A DNA stretch of 64,000 nt from Streptomyces sp. SirexAA-E (GCF_000177195.2 NC_015953.1:62001-126000), one strand, 5' to 3'. Counted from the stretch's first letter, positions 50,113 through 59,389 are shown. A program made the numbers and translations. The notes: generated from the letters alone by a model not told the origin.

Positions 50113-50702
50113 GCCCGGAGTCGGCCGTGCGGCAGGTGCACGTGCTCGGTCGCCGTCCTCAACCGGCCGGGCCGGGTGCGCCTGATTGCCCGTCAGATTG
50201 CTGCCGGCTGTGTTCCCTGACCGACTTCTCGATGGTGCGCGCACATCTGGTGAACGCCTCGGCCTGGTCAACGGTCAGATCGGGCATCTGCCCAAGGTGC
50301 GCCACATACCGGCGATGGGCTCCCGCAGGGCGCGACCGGCATCGACGATCTCGCGGTTCCTTGACGGGCGTTTTTCGGCGTCACCGGTGCCCTCCCCGTA
50401 AGACGGCGGCCGCGCCCGGCACGCATGGCCCGGTCGGTGCCGCCGTACTCGGCGTGGTGAGTCCGGTCTTCTTCACGGTGCGGGCCACCTGGGCGCAGGC
50501 GGTGGTTTCGTCCTCGCCGACAGTTCCGTCAGCGAGGAGATCGCCGGCGCGGACGTCAGCGAGGAGATCGCTGACGTCCGCGATGCGGGAGAAGAATGCT
50601 CGTATCTCCCCGAGGGGAGCCGTCACGGCCTTCTGGGGACCGGCGTCACCGGTGCTGTGCCCGTCCGGAGCCCGCAGGACGCCGCCGGACTGTCCGCGGT
50701 CG
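50113..50702 (-). pseudogene. Decayed genes of unknown type
   Basis: No intact gene is supported. On the minus strand, 50145-50390 reads SRNREIVDAGRALREPIAGM, WRTLG and, after a frameshift, QMPDLTVDQAEAFTRCARTI, EKSVREH, which is a protein-like but broken frame. At 50381-50626 a small frame contains a 27-bp direct repeat (copies at 50528 and 50555) encoding DLLADVRAG/DLLADGTVG. I cannot assign either one. Confidence 0.4.
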
Positions 50703-52025
50703 TCATGCGGTCGGGCTGTCCGAGGGCTGTGGCTCGCCGAGCATCTGACACGTGGCCGCGTCGACGAGGGCCTTGTTCGCGGTGGCGGCCTTCTCGTCCT
50801 TGATGCCGAAGTTCGTGCTCGTCAGGACGGCGACGCTGCGCCGTCCGCTCACGTCGGTGTAGATCTCGCTGGAGTAGCCGGGCAGACCTCCGGTGTGCCC
50901 CCACACGGTGCCGCAGGAGGTGTCCACCCGCATCAGGCCCAGTCCGTAGCCTCCGCCCTCCTCAGGAGCGTCGACGGTGGTGCGCATCTGCTCCAGCTGC
51001 GCCTCGGGCAGCAGCTCGCCCGACATCAGCGCGGTCAGGAAGCGCTGCCAGTCCTGTGCGGTGGAGACCATGCCGCCCGCCGCCCAGGACCAGCTCGGGT
51101 CGATGGCGGAGGTGTCGATGTTGTCCCCGGGACGCTTAGGACCGGTGAATCCGACGCCCTCGGGCAGGTCCACGGTTGCGGAGAGGATGGTCTTCAGGCG
51201 CTCGGCGGCCGGCTCGTAGCCGGTCACGTGCTGCTTCCCGGTGGTCTCGTCGGTGTCCCAGTCGGCGTTCGTCGCCAGGAACGAATTCTCCATACCCAGC
51301 GGCTCGGTGATCCTCTTCTCGATCAGCTCGGCCAGGCCCGTGCCGGTGGCCTTCTCCAGAATGAGCCCCAGTGCCTCGTAGTTGGCGTTGCTGTAGGAGT
51401 ACGTCTCACCGGGCGCGGACACCCGTTGGGGCGTGCTGGCGAGGAGTTGCTCCGGCGTCCACGTGCGCTGTTCCTGGCCGGTGAGAGAGGGCAGGAACTG
51501 GGAGGTCAGCAGGAAGTCGCCGAGCCCGCTGGTGTGGTTGAGCAGCATCCGTACGGTGATGTCCGCGCCGTCCTCCAGCTGTCCCGGCAGCCACTTCTCC
51601 ACCGGGTCGTCCAGGCCGATCCGGCCCTCGGCGACCTGCTGGAGGACGAGAGTGGCGGTCACTGTCTTGGTGTTCGAACCGACCCGAAACAGGTCGTCGG
51701 CGGCCAGGCGGTGATCGTCCTTGGTCCAGGCGGCCTGCCGGGCGGCCTCGGCGGGCTTTCCGTCGCCGGAGTCGACGCGGACGACGATGCCCAGGGAGCC
51801 CGCGTCCGCCGCCTGCTGTGCGAGACCGGCCAGTTCTTCGCCGGCCGCCGGGCTCGCCGCACTCCGCCCGTCCTCCTCCGCACCCGCGTCCGAGCAGCTG
51901 ACGAGCGCCGCTCCCATGCAGGTCGCCAGCACCATGGTCAGCGCTCCCCGGAAAACTCGGTGGCGGCGGGACGAGGTGTATCGAGACGACGTGTATGACG
52001 TCGCGTCTGGCGTGTGTACGGACAT
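50703..52025 (-). CDS. Serine hydrolase lipoprotein (class C beta-lactamase/DD-peptidase fold)
   Basis: A 440-residue exported protein, start 52025 (MSVHTPDATSYTSSRYTSSR). An N-terminal basic region is followed by a hydrophobic core and lipobox LVSC (GAALVSCSDAG). Catalytic motifs: S-x-x-K in FRVGSNTKTVTATLVLQQVA, Y-x-N in GETYSYSNANYEALGLILEK, and H-x-G in VWGHTGGLPGYSSEIYTDVS. Typical of the serine hydrolase (PF00144) group of D-Ala-D-Ala carboxypeptidases and esterases. The anchored protein faces the cell wall. The two-component system genes follow upstream on the same strand (about 190 bp away), so joint control is possible. Confidence 0.9.
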   Translation of the reverse strand: MSVHTPDATSYTSSRYTSSRRHRVFRGALTMVLATCMGAALVSCSDAGAEEDGRSAASPAAGEELAGLAQQAADAGSLGIVVRVDSGDGKPAEAARQAAWTKDDHRLAADDLFRVGSNTKTVTATLVLQQVAEGRIGLDDPVEKWLPGQLEDGADITVRMLLNHTSGLGDFLLTSQFLPSLTGQEQRTWTPEQLLASTPQRVSAPGETYSYSNANYEALGLILEKATGTGLAELIEKRITEPLGMENSFLATNADWDTDETTGKQHVTGYEPAAERLKTILSATVDLPEGVGFTGPKRPGDNIDTSAIDPSWSWAAGGMVSTAQDWQRFLTALMSGELLPEAQLEQMRTTVDAPEEGGGYGLGLMRVDTSCGTVWGHTGGLPGYSSEIYTDVSGRRSVAVLTSTNFGIKDEKAATANKALVDAATCQMLGEPQPSDSPTA

Positions 52026-52215
52026 GGCGGTTCCCTTCGGCGCGTGACGATGTGCTGTGTGCGTCGAGGGACCGGGCAGGCACCCGTCGAGCGGCCGCCG
52101 GCGGGTCCCACGCACAACAACCATTCAGTCAGTGGCGCGCCGCCGGCACATCGCTCGATGGCGGGCTTCCCGTCGGCCCGGGGTCACTCCAAGGAGTGAC
52201 CCGTAGGCGCCCAGG

Positions 52216-52911
52216 TCAGGACAGGGTGTTCCTGGCCAGCACTGCGGCCTGCGCCCGGCTCTGGCAGCCGGTCTTCATGAGTACGCGGCTGACGTGCGTC
52301 TTCACCGTGTGCAGGCTCACCACCAGTTCCCCGGCGATCTCGGCGTTGCTCAGCCCGTCCCGGATCAGTCGCAGCACGTCGACCTCCCGCTCGGTGAGGT
52401 CCCGCAGCCGGGCCAGCTCCTGGTCGCTGGGCCGTGGACGGCCGCTCAGATGGCCCTCGATGATCCGCCGGGTCACCGCGGGGCTCAGCGCGCTGTGCCC
52501 GGCCGCCGCAGCACGGACGGCCTCGGTCAGTTGTTCGTACGAACTGTTCTTCAGCAGGAATCCGGACGCCCCGGCCGTCAGCGCGTCGTCGACGTACGCG
52601 TCCAGGTCGAACGTCGTCAGCATGAGCACTCGGCTGCGCCCCGGCCCGAGCAGTCCGCGCCGGCCCAGCTCGGCCAGTGCCCACAGGCCGTCGCGACGCG
52701 GCATGCGGATGTCCATCAGCAGCACGTCCGGCCGTAGCCGCGCGCACGCCTCGACGGCTTGTTCACCGTCGTCCGCGGTGCCCGCCACGGTGATGTCCGC
52801 CTGGCTGTCCAGGATGGCGCTCAGCCCGGCGCGGATGACGGGCTCGTCGTCCACCACGAGGACGCTGATCGGCCCTTCGCCCAGGACGGACCCGCTGATC
52901 TGCTCAGACAC
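52216..52911 (-). CDS. NarL-type response regulator
   Basis: A 231-residue regulator. GTG 52911 (SEQISGSVLGEGPISVLVVD) overlaps the kinase stop by eight bases. Receiver: VLVVDDEPVIRAGLSAILDS, phospho-Asp in DVLLMDIRMPRRDGLWALAE, VLMLTTFDLDAYVDDALTAG, FLLKNSSYEQLTEAVRAAAA. LuxR HTH: LTEREVDVLRLIRDGLSNAE, IAGELVVSLHTVKTHVSRVL. Partner of the kinase at 52904-54085; the adjacent serine hydrolase is a possible target. Confidence 0.93.
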   Translation of the reverse strand: MSEQISGSVLGEGPISVLVVDDEPVIRAGLSAILDSQADITVAGTADDGEQAVEACARLRPDVLLMDIRMPRRDGLWALAELGRRGLLGPGRSRVLMLTTFDLDAYVDDALTAGASGFLLKNSSYEQLTEAVRAAAAGHSALSPAVTRRIIEGHLSGRPRPSDQELARLRDLTEREVDVLRLIRDGLSNAEIAGELVVSLHTVKTHVSRVLMKTGCQSRAQAAVLARNTLS

Positions 52912-54085
52912 CCGCGGGCTCCCACCGCATCGTGGCCATGACGCGGAATCCGCCGGCCTCGGTCGGACCCGCGACGAGTTCGCCGCCCAGCGCGTCCACC
53001 CGTTCCTCCATGCTGACCAGTCCGAGTCCGACACCCGCGCCGGGCGTACCGCGCCGGGCGGCACGACCGTTCACGATCTCGCACCGCAACTCTCCCGCGT
53101 CGCCTTCGACACTCACCCGGACCGGTGCCCCGGGCGCGTGCCGGCGCGCGTTGACCAGCGCCTCCTGCACGATGCGGTACCCCGCCAGCTGCACCGGGCC
53201 CGGCACGGGTTCCGGCGCGCCGCCCGTCGTCAGCTCCACCGTCCCGCCCGCGGCCCGGTGACTGTCCAGCAACGCCTCCAGCTCGCCGAGGCCCGGCACC
53301 GGCTGGAGCGGGACGGCGTCCGCCGGGTCGCGCAGCATCCGCAGCAGGTCACGCAGTTCGCCGCTGCTCTGCCGGCCCGCCGCCGCCAACCCGTCGACCT
53401 GGGCGCGAGCCCAGTCGGGCAGCTCGCCGCCGCGGGCCCGCAGGGTCTCCGCGTGTACCACCAGCAGGGTCAGCGAGTGGGCGACCACGTCGTGCATCTC
53501 ACCGGCGATCCGTGCCCGCTCGCGTTGCGTTGCCTGCGACGCCTCCAGAGCCTGCGCCCGGCGCGCGTCGGCCGCCCGTCGCTCGGCCGCGGCCAGCAGC
53601 GCCTGCCGGGTCCGCGCGGCGAATCCCATCGCCCAGGCCAGCGGCATCGGGGCCAGCGCGGCGAGGACGTCCAGGCCGCCCTGGAAGTCACCGGAGTCGG
53701 TCGTCATCCGGTTCAGCCACAGACCGGCCACGCCCAGCACGACGGCGGCGAGGACCGCCGACACCGTCCTCCGCCAGCTCGCGCAGTGGTTGCCCAGGTT
53801 GTAGAGCAGCACCGCCAGCGGCAGGAAGACCAGTGGCGACAGCTTGGCCCCCGCGCCCGCGCTCCCCACCAGCGCCGCCAGAAGGGCCGCGAATCCCACG
53901 ACGAAGGCGGTGGCCGGCAGCCGCCGCCTGAGCAGCAGGGCCACCACACCCACCGCCTCGTACGCCGTGAGAGACGCCCAGGCCGGCCCGGATGTGTCCA
54001 CGTACGGCTGTGACAGCAGCGGCGGCAGGAACGTCAGCACGACCAGCCCGGTGTCGGCGCCCCACCGGGGCCACCTGTCGTCCAT
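52904..54085 (-). CDS. Sensor histidine kinase (HisKA_3 type)
   Basis: A 393-residue kinase. Start 54085 (MDDRWPRWGADTGLVVLTFL) is chosen because GGAGGG lies nine bases upstream; the ATG at 54094 would directly abut that site. Five hydrophobic segments (to about residue 150) include AVGVVALLLRRRLPATAFVV, FAALLAALVGSAGAGA and TVSAVLAAVVLGVAGLWLNR. Phospho-acceptor: RERARIAGEMHDVVAHSLTL. ATPase: YRIVQEALVNARRHAPGAPV (N-box) and GVGLGLVSMEERVDALGGEL (G-box). It precedes and overlaps its response regulator. Confidence 0.93.
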   Translation of the reverse strand: MDDRWPRWGADTGLVVLTFLPPLLSQPYVDTSGPAWASLTAYEAVGVVALLLRRRLPATAFVVGFAALLAALVGSAGAGAKLSPLVFLPLAVLLYNLGNHCASWRRTVSAVLAAVVLGVAGLWLNRMTTDSGDFQGGLDVLAALAPMPLAWAMGFAARTRQALLAAAERRAADARRAQALEASQATQRERARIAGEMHDVVAHSLTLLVVHAETLRARGGELPDWARAQVDGLAAAGRQSSGELRDLLRMLRDPADAVPLQPVPGLGELEALLDSHRAAGGTVELTTGGAPEPVPGPVQLAGYRIVQEALVNARRHAPGAPVRVSVEGDAGELRCEIVNGRAARRGTPGAGVGLGLVSMEERVDALGGELVAGPTEAGGFRVMATMRWEPAGV

Positions 54086-54386
54086 CACTCTCATCCCTCC
54101 GACACTAGGACCTCGCACGCCGCCCTTCGTCACTCCAAAGAGCCACGCGCGCCGCGCCACCGGTCCCCCGGGGCGCCGACGGTCGTTGCATGGTCCGACC
54201 GAGGCCCCGGCGGGTGCGGTGCCAACCGGCGATCCGGGCCCTTGCAAGGGAACGCGGTCCCGTGCCGTCAGCCGTCCGGGACGACGTCGACGGAGTCGAC
54301 AGAGCGGCGCTCCCCCAGGGCTTCACCTGGCACGACTCGGCTCCTGGCCTCTCGGTGGTGTGTCCTGTCGCCCGATTCCGCCGCGG

Positions 54387-55319
54387 CTACTTCCTGATCC
54401 CGTGCTTCGCCGCCCAGTCGTGGGCGACGTCCTCGGGGTCCTTGCGGTCCTTGTCCACCAAGCGGTTGAGCTCGGTGAGGTCCTTGGTGGTCAGCAGGCC
54501 GCCCAGGCGGGCGAGCGCCTTGCGCACCGTCGAGTCGGCCTTGCGGTCGGCGATCAGCGGGACGACGTGCTGGCCGGGGATGAGGTTCTTGGGGTCGGTG
54601 AGTACGACCCAGCCCTCGGCGACGATGTCGGTGTCGGTGGTGAAGAGGTTGGCCACGTCCACGTCGCCCTTCTTCAGGGCGCCCTTGACCAGCGGGCCCG
54701 AGGAGTCGAGGGATTTGAACTCCTTGAACTCCACGCCGTACACGTCCTTGAGGCCCACCGAGCCCACCGCGCGCTTCTTCACCTCGGGCGCCGCGCCGAT
54801 GACGAGCTTGCCGTTGTGCTTCGCCAGGTCCGCCAGGGACTTGAGGCCGTACTCCCTGGCGGTCTCCCGGGTGACGGCGAACGCGTCGGAGTCCTCGGCC
54901 CTGCCGTAGGGGAGGATCTGGAGTCCGCGCGGCAGGGCCATGGCGAGGGCGTTCTGCATCTCGCCCTCCTCGGTGGCCGTGGCCTTCGCGTCGAGGTAGT
55001 GCAGCAGCGCGCCCTGGTACTCGGGCAGCAGATCGATGTCGCCGCCCTTGAGCGCGGGGATGAGGATCTCGCGGGTGCCCAGGTTGGGGCGGACCGTGTT
55101 CTTCACCCCGGCGGCATCGAGCGCCGCGGCGTAGAGATGGCCGAGGACCTGGTTCTCGGTGAAGTTGGCGGTGCCGATGGTGACGCCGCCCTCGCTGGAG
55201 CCTCCGCCCCCGCCGCTGGATCCCCCTCCGTCGAGAGAGGTGATGCCGCTGCTGCACGAGGCGAGCGCGGGGACGGTGGCAGCGGCGAAGAGGCCGCCGA
55301 GGAGAGTTCTGCGGTTCAT
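54387..55319 (-). CDS. Betaine-class ABC transporter substrate-binding lipoprotein
   Basis: A 310-residue OpuCC/ProX-type binding protein. MNRRTLLGGLFAAATVPALA is followed by the lipobox S-C (ALASCSSG), then a Gly/Ser linker. The fold has family landmarks: VTIGTANFTENQVLGHLYAA, LGTREILIPALKGGDIDLLP, EYQGALLHYLDAKA, LPRGLQILPYGRAEDSDAFA, VTRETAREYGLKSLADLAK, DVANLFTTDTDIVAEGWVVL and NLIPGQHVVPLI. This class binds quaternary-ammonium compounds (choline, glycine betaine, carnitine, ergothioneine) in an aromatic cage. It is the last gene of the importer operon. Confidence 0.9.
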   Translation of the reverse strand: MNRRTLLGGLFAAATVPALASCSSGITSLDGGGSSGGGGGSSEGGVTIGTANFTENQVLGHLYAAALDAAGVKNTVRPNLGTREILIPALKGGDIDLLPEYQGALLHYLDAKATATEEGEMQNALAMALPRGLQILPYGRAEDSDAFAVTRETAREYGLKSLADLAKHNGKLVIGAAPEVKKRAVGSVGLKDVYGVEFKEFKSLDSSGPLVKGALKKGDVDVANLFTTDTDIVAEGWVVLTDPKNLIPGQHVVPLIADRKADSTVRKALARLGGLLTTKDLTELNRLVDKDRKDPEDVAHDWAAKHGIRK

Positions 55320-55330
55320 GGTGCGTACTC

Positions 55331-56002
55331 CTAGGCCGGCGTGGCGGGGCGGTGGCGGAAAAGGACGCGCTGGAGGGCGGAGAGCGCGAGATCCAGGACG
55401 ACGGCGACCACCGCCACGAGCACGGCGCCGCCGAGTACCTGCACGAGGTCGCGCTGGGCGAGCCCGTCGAAGACGTACCGGCCGAGTCCGCCGAAGGAGA
55501 CGTACGCGGCGATCGTGGCGGTCGCGACGACCTGGATGAGCGCGAGCCGCAGCCCGGTCATGATCAGGGGGAGCGCCAGGGGCAGTTCGACCTGGAGGAG
55601 CACTTGGTGCCAACGCATGCCCTGGCCCCGCGCCGCGTCCCGTACCTCGGGGTCGACAGCCGTCATCCCGGCGTACGTGTTGGTGACGATGGAGGGTACG
55701 GCGAGTGCCACCAGGGCGATGTAGACGGGCCACATGGACAGGCCGCTGGCGAGGAAGACCAGCACGACGAGCCCGACCGTGGGCAGGGCCCGTCCGAAGC
55801 TCGACAGGTTGATGGCGATGAACGCGCCGCGCCGGGTGTGACCGATGAGCAGGCCGACGGGCAGCGCGATGGCTGCGGCGACGAGGGTGGCGAGCAGCGA
55901 GTACTGGAGGTGCTCGGTGAGGCGGTGCCCGATGCCGTCGGAACCGGCCCACTGTTCGCTGCTGACCAGCCAGGCGCCGAGGCCCTTGAGAAGTTCGTAC
56001 AT
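55331..56002 (-). CDS. Betaine-class ABC transporter permease
   Basis: A 223-residue membrane permease with the EAA loop in AARGQGMRWHQVLLQVELPL, ALPLIMTGLRLALIQVVATA and FGGLGRYVFDGLAQRDLVQV, typical of OpuCB/OpuCD. Helices include LLATLVAAAIALPVGLLIGH and VGLVVLVFLASGLSMWPVYI. It lies four bases after the other permease gene and 11 bases before the binding-protein gene. Confidence 0.92.
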   Translation of the reverse strand: MYELLKGLGAWLVSSEQWAGSDGIGHRLTEHLQYSLLATLVAAAIALPVGLLIGHTRRGAFIAINLSSFGRALPTVGLVVLVFLASGLSMWPVYIALVALAVPSIVTNTYAGMTAVDPEVRDAARGQGMRWHQVLLQVELPLALPLIMTGLRLALIQVVATATIAAYVSFGGLGRYVFDGLAQRDLVQVLGGAVLVAVVAVVLDLALSALQRVLFRHRPATPA

Positions 56003-56006
56003 GAGG

Positions 56007-56657
56007 TCAGACCCCCCGCTTCTGCCGACGGGTCCACGGCGTCAGGACGTACTGGACGGTGACGAGCAGGGCGTCCGCCACGAGTGCGAGGAGCAGGGTC
56101 AGGACGACGCCGACGATGACGGGCGTGGGGAAGTTCCGCTGGAATCCGTCGGTGAACAGCTGCCCGAGTCCGCCGTCGCCGATGTACGTGGCCACGGAGA
56201 CCAGGGAGATCGCCATCACCGTCGCGATCCGCACGCCTGCCATGATGACGGGGAGGGCGAGAGGCAGTTCTACGGTGATCAGGGTGCGCAGCGGCCGGGT
56301 GCCCATGGCCTTCGCGGCCTCCTTCGTCCGCGCGGGGACGGAGTCGAGGCCCTCGACGGTGTTCCGCAGGAGCACGACGAGCGTGTAGATCGTCAGGCCG
56401 ATGACGGTGGTGGTGCGGGTGAGTCCGCTGACCGGCAGGAGGAGTACGAAGACGGCGATGGACGGGATGGTGAAGAGGATGTTCGACAGCCCGAGGAGCA
56501 GTCCGCGCAGCCTGCGTACCCGGTGCGCCACCACGGCCAGGGGAAGCGAGACGAGCAGGCCGAGGAGTACGGCGGTGAGGGCGGCCTGCAGGTGGGAGAG
56601 GGTCAAGGCGGTGAGATCGTCGGTGTGGTCGGCTATCCACGACCAGTCGACGCTCAT
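56007..56657 (-). CDS. Betaine-class ABC transporter permease
   Basis: A 216-residue permease, MSVDWSWIADHTDDLTALTL, with helices AALTAVLLGLLVSLPLAVVA and LLLGLSNILFTIPSIAVFVL. The EAA loop is KEAAKAMGTRPLRTLITVEL, PLALPVIMAGVRIATVMAIS, then GDGGLGQLFTDGFQRNFPTP. Its start overlaps the ATPase stop by four bases. Forms the membrane heterodimer with the 55331-56002 product. Confidence 0.92.
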   Translation of the reverse strand: MSVDWSWIADHTDDLTALTLSHLQAALTAVLLGLLVSLPLAVVAHRVRRLRGLLLGLSNILFTIPSIAVFVLLLPVSGLTRTTTVIGLTIYTLVVLLRNTVEGLDSVPARTKEAAKAMGTRPLRTLITVELPLALPVIMAGVRIATVMAISLVSVATYIGDGGLGQLFTDGFQRNFPTPVIVGVVLTLLLALVADALLVTVQYVLTPWTRRQKRGV

Positions 56658-57697
56658 GCGGCCACCGCGCTTGCCTCGCTGTGTACACGGCCCGCGCGGT
56701 CGTGGATGTCCTCGCGGGAGGAGACGCCGGTGAGGACACCGTCCGCGTCGACCCGGGCGACCAGGCCGCTCGGTGCGGCGATCGACTCGTTGAGCGCCGA
56801 CAGGAGCGAGTCGGTGTCCTGCAGCGGCCGGAGCGGTAGCGCCGTGTCGTTCTCCGTGTCGTGCCAGACCAGCGGCTTACGGGCGGAATCGAGGGTCAGC
56901 TGCCAGCGGGCTCCCTCGGGGGCGGGCCCCTGGGCGACACCGGCGAGCGTCGTCAGGGACAGCAGCTTCAGGCCGCGCTCCGCGCCCAGGAAGTCCGCCA
57001 CGAAGGCGTCCGCCGGGCGGGCCAGCAGTTCGGCGGGGGCGGCGCACTGGACGAGATGGCCGCCGGTCCGGAAGACGGCTATGCGGTCACCGAGCCGCAC
57101 CGCCTCGTCGACGTCATGGGTGACGAAGACGATCGTCTTGCTCAGATCCCTCTGCAGGCGCAGCAGTTCGTTCTGGAGCTGAGTGCGGACCACTGGGTCG
57201 ACGGCACCGAACGGCTCGTCCATCAGGAGTACCGGCGGGTCGGCGGCAAGTGCGCGGGCCACGCCGACGCGCTGCTGCTGTCCGCCGGAGAGCTGGTGCG
57301 GATAGCGCTTGCCGGCGTCGGCCGACAGGCCGACCGTCTCCAGGAGCTCCGCCGCCCGAGCCCGGGCCTTCCTGCGGCCCCAGCCGAGCAGCAGCGGTAC
57401 GGTCGCGATGTTGTCCGACACGGTGCGGTGCGGGAAGAGCCCGGACTGCTGGATGACGTAGCCGATGGAGCGGCGCAGCTCGGCGGCGTCCTGCTCCAGG
57501 ACGTCCCTCCCGGCCACCCTGATCGTCCCTGAGGTCGGGTCGACCATCCGATTGATCATGCGGAGCGTCGTCGTCTTACCGCAACCGGAAGATCCCACAA
57601 GGACGGTCACGCCGCCTTCCGGCATGTCGAGGGTGAGGTCCTGCACTGCGGTTGTGCCGTTCGGGAAGCGCTTGTGGACCGCATCGAACTGGATCAT
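56654..57697 (-). CDS. Betaine-class ABC transporter ATPase (OpuCA/ProV-like)
   Basis: A 347-residue ATPase, start 57697 (MIQFDAVHKRFPNGTTAVQD) with AAGGGA upstream. Walker A VLVGSSGCGKTTTLRMINRM, Q-loop IGYVIQQSGLFPHRTVSDNI (the QQxGLFPHRTV of the OpuCA group), signature HQLSGGQQQRVGVARALAAD, Walker B VLLMDEPFGAVDPVVRTQLQ, switch VFVTHDVDEAVRLGDRIAVF. The C-terminal ~110 residues are the regulatory CBS-like extension (LLSALNESIAAPSGLVARVD, VLTGVSSREDIHDRAG). First gene of the four-gene importer operon, divergent from the lyase-like gene. Confidence 0.93.
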   Translation of the reverse strand: MIQFDAVHKRFPNGTTAVQDLTLDMPEGGVTVLVGSSGCGKTTTLRMINRMVDPTSGTIRVAGRDVLEQDAAELRRSIGYVIQQSGLFPHRTVSDNIATVPLLLGWGRRKARARAAELLETVGLSADAGKRYPHQLSGGQQQRVGVARALAADPPVLLMDEPFGAVDPVVRTQLQNELLRLQRDLSKTIVFVTHDVDEAVRLGDRIAVFRTGGHLVQCAAPAELLARPADAFVADFLGAERGLKLLSLTTLAGVAQGPAPEGARWQLTLDSARKPLVWHDTENDTALPLRPLQDTDSLLSALNESIAAPSGLVARVDADGVLTGVSSREDIHDRAGRVHSEASAVAA

Positions 57698-57716
57698 GAG
57701 GAGTCCCTTGCCCGGC

Positions 57717-57732
57717 TGCATATCATCATGCA
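57717..57732. promoter_or_regulatory. Inverted repeat in importer/lyase divergent promoter region
   Basis: TGCAT-ATCATC-ATGCA, 20 bp before the importer ATPase start. Just beyond (57753-57783) three GTTG(G)TCA-like repeats occur in an AT-rich patch. Together they look like the control region between the importer operon and the lyase-like gene. Confidence 0.45.
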
Positions 57733-57859
57733 GAGTTCTCGGTGACTGAATAGGTTGTCAATAGTTGGTCAACAGGTTGTCGCCGCACAGGTGGAGATCC
57801 CTGGTCACGGGTGGCCGCAGAACAGTACGGAGCGCCCGATAGAGGAGCAATTGCTACCA

Positions 57860-59389
57860 ATGTCGTCTCATATTGCGGACTGGGCGGCCAGCGGCAACGG
57901 CACGGCCATCGTCCTCGACGGCCGCCGACTGATGGTCGCAGATGTCGTACGCATGGCCGAATCCGTCGCCAGGCCCGTTCCGTCGACCGACGGCATGAAG
58001 CGCGTGGAAGCCTCCTGGAACGCGGCGCGCGAGATCGCCTCCTGGGGCCGGGTCTACGGCCGCTCCACCGGCGTGGGGGCGAACCGGAATGAGTCCGTGC
58101 CCACCGAGGCGGCCGCCGACCACGGACTACGGCTGCTGCGCAGCCACGCCGGAGCGATCGGCGAGGAGCTTCCCGCGCGCCAGGTCCGCGCCATGCTCGC
58201 CGTCCGTGCCAACCAACTCCTCGCGGGGGGCGCGGGGCTGCGGCCGACCGTCGTCACCGCGCTCTGCGAGGCCCTGGAGACGGGCGCCTACCCGCAGGTC
58301 AACGAATTCGGCTCGGTCGGCACCGGCGACATCGCGGCACTCGCGCAGATGGGCCTCGCGCTGGCGGGCGAACACCCCTGGCGGGGAACGGGGGCCGCCC
58401 CCGCGGCGCAGCCTCTCGACAACAACGATGCCCTGGCCCTGATCAGCAGCAACGCTCTGACCCTCGGCCAGTCCGCGCTCGCCCTGCACGAGCTGCGGGG
58501 CCTGATCGCGGCCACGCAGGTGGTGGCGGCGCTGTCCCTGATGGCGATCGACGGGTCGTTCGAGGCGTACGCGCTGCCCGTGCACGAGGCACGGCCGCAC
58601 GCCGGCTCGACCGCGGTCGCGGAACGCATGAGGCTGCTGCTGGGCGCCCCCGACCGCCCCACACCGCCGCTCGGCCGGATCCAGGACCCGTACGGCTTCC
58701 GCTGCGTACCGCAGATCCACGGGCCCGCGCACGACGCGGCGGACGCGCTCGAAGAGGTCCTCACGGTCGAGATCAACGCGGCCGCCGAGAATCCGCTGAT
58801 CTCGGCCGACGACATGGCGGCCTACCACCACGGCGGCTTCTATCTCGCCCAACTCGGCCTGGCTCTGGACCACTTCAGACTGGCGGTGACGCAGGTGGCC
58901 CGTCTGTCGACCTCCCGCCTCTCGACGCTGAACGAGCCGGGCTTCACTCGTCTGCGGCCCTTCCTCGCGGACGGCGAGCCGGCCTCGTCGGGAGTGATGA
59001 TCCTCGAATACGCGGCCGGAGCAGCCCTCGGAGACCTGCGGGCCTTCTCCGCGCCCGCCTCCCTCGGCCACGCGGTGCTCTCACGGGGCGTGGAGGAACA
59101 GGCCAGCTTCGCGTCCCTGGGGGCGCGGCAGACCCTGCGGGCGTGCCAGGCGTACCGGCTCGTCGTGGGGTGCGAACTCATCGCCGCTGTGCGGGCGTTG
59201 CGCCAACGCGACCTGCGGATCGATCCCGGGCTGCCGTTCGGACGCGCCTTCCAGCTGGCGGACTCGGTCCTCGACGCGGAGCTGGCCGACCGGCCGCTGA
59301 CGGACGACGTGACGGCGGCCGCCGGACTGCTCGACCGGTTCACCGAGCTGTGGCTGGACCTCAAGTCCGCAAGGGGAACGCTCCCGTAG
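57860..59389 (+). CDS. Aromatic amino acid/histidine ammonia-lyase superfamily protein lacking the MIO triad
   Basis: A 509-residue member of the HAL/PAL fold; start ATG 57860 (MSSHIADWAASGNGTAIVLD), although GAGGAG at 57841 would also suit a TTG at 57851. Conserved blocks: GRVYGRSTGVGANRNESVPT (usual YGVNTGFG), LRSHAGAIGEELPARQVRAM, RANQLLAGGAGLRPTVVTAL, NEFGSVGTGDIAALAQMGLA, LALISSNALTLGQSALALHE, QDPYGFRCVPQIHGPAHDAA and EINAAAENPLISADDMAAYH. In true lyases the fourth block is GSVGASGDLAPLA, whose Ala-Ser-Gly cyclises to MIO. Here it is GSVG-TGD (residues 151-157), so MIO cannot form. Ergothionase-type betaine lyases are the hypothesis, suggested by the divergent betaine importer. Confidence 0.85.
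   Translation: MSSHIADWAASGNGTAIVLDGRRLMVADVVRMAESVARPVPSTDGMKRVEASWNAAREIASWGRVYGRSTGVGANRNESVPTEAAADHGLRLLRSHAGAIGEELPARQVRAMLAVRANQLLAGGAGLRPTVVTALCEALETGAYPQVNEFGSVGTGDIAALAQMGLALAGEHPWRGTGAAPAAQPLDNNDALALISSNALTLGQSALALHELRGLIAATQVVAALSLMAIDGSFEAYALPVHEARPHAGSTAVAERMRLLLGAPDRPTPPLGRIQDPYGFRCVPQIHGPAHDAADALEEVLTVEINAAAENPLISADDMAAYHHGGFYLAQLGLALDHFRLAVTQVARLSTSRLSTLNEPGFTRLRPFLADGEPASSGVMILEYAAGAALGDLRAFSAPASLGHAVLSRGVEEQASFASLGARQTLRACQAYRLVVGCELIAAVRALRQRDLRIDPGLPFGRAFQLADSVLDAELADRPLTDDVTAAAGLLDRFTELWLDLKSARGTLP

Noticed and set aside
48835..50271. A 478-codon minus-strand frame
   Set aside because: Antisense to the 766-residue gene; only its short upstream part (50145-50390) is protein-like, and that part is frameshifted.
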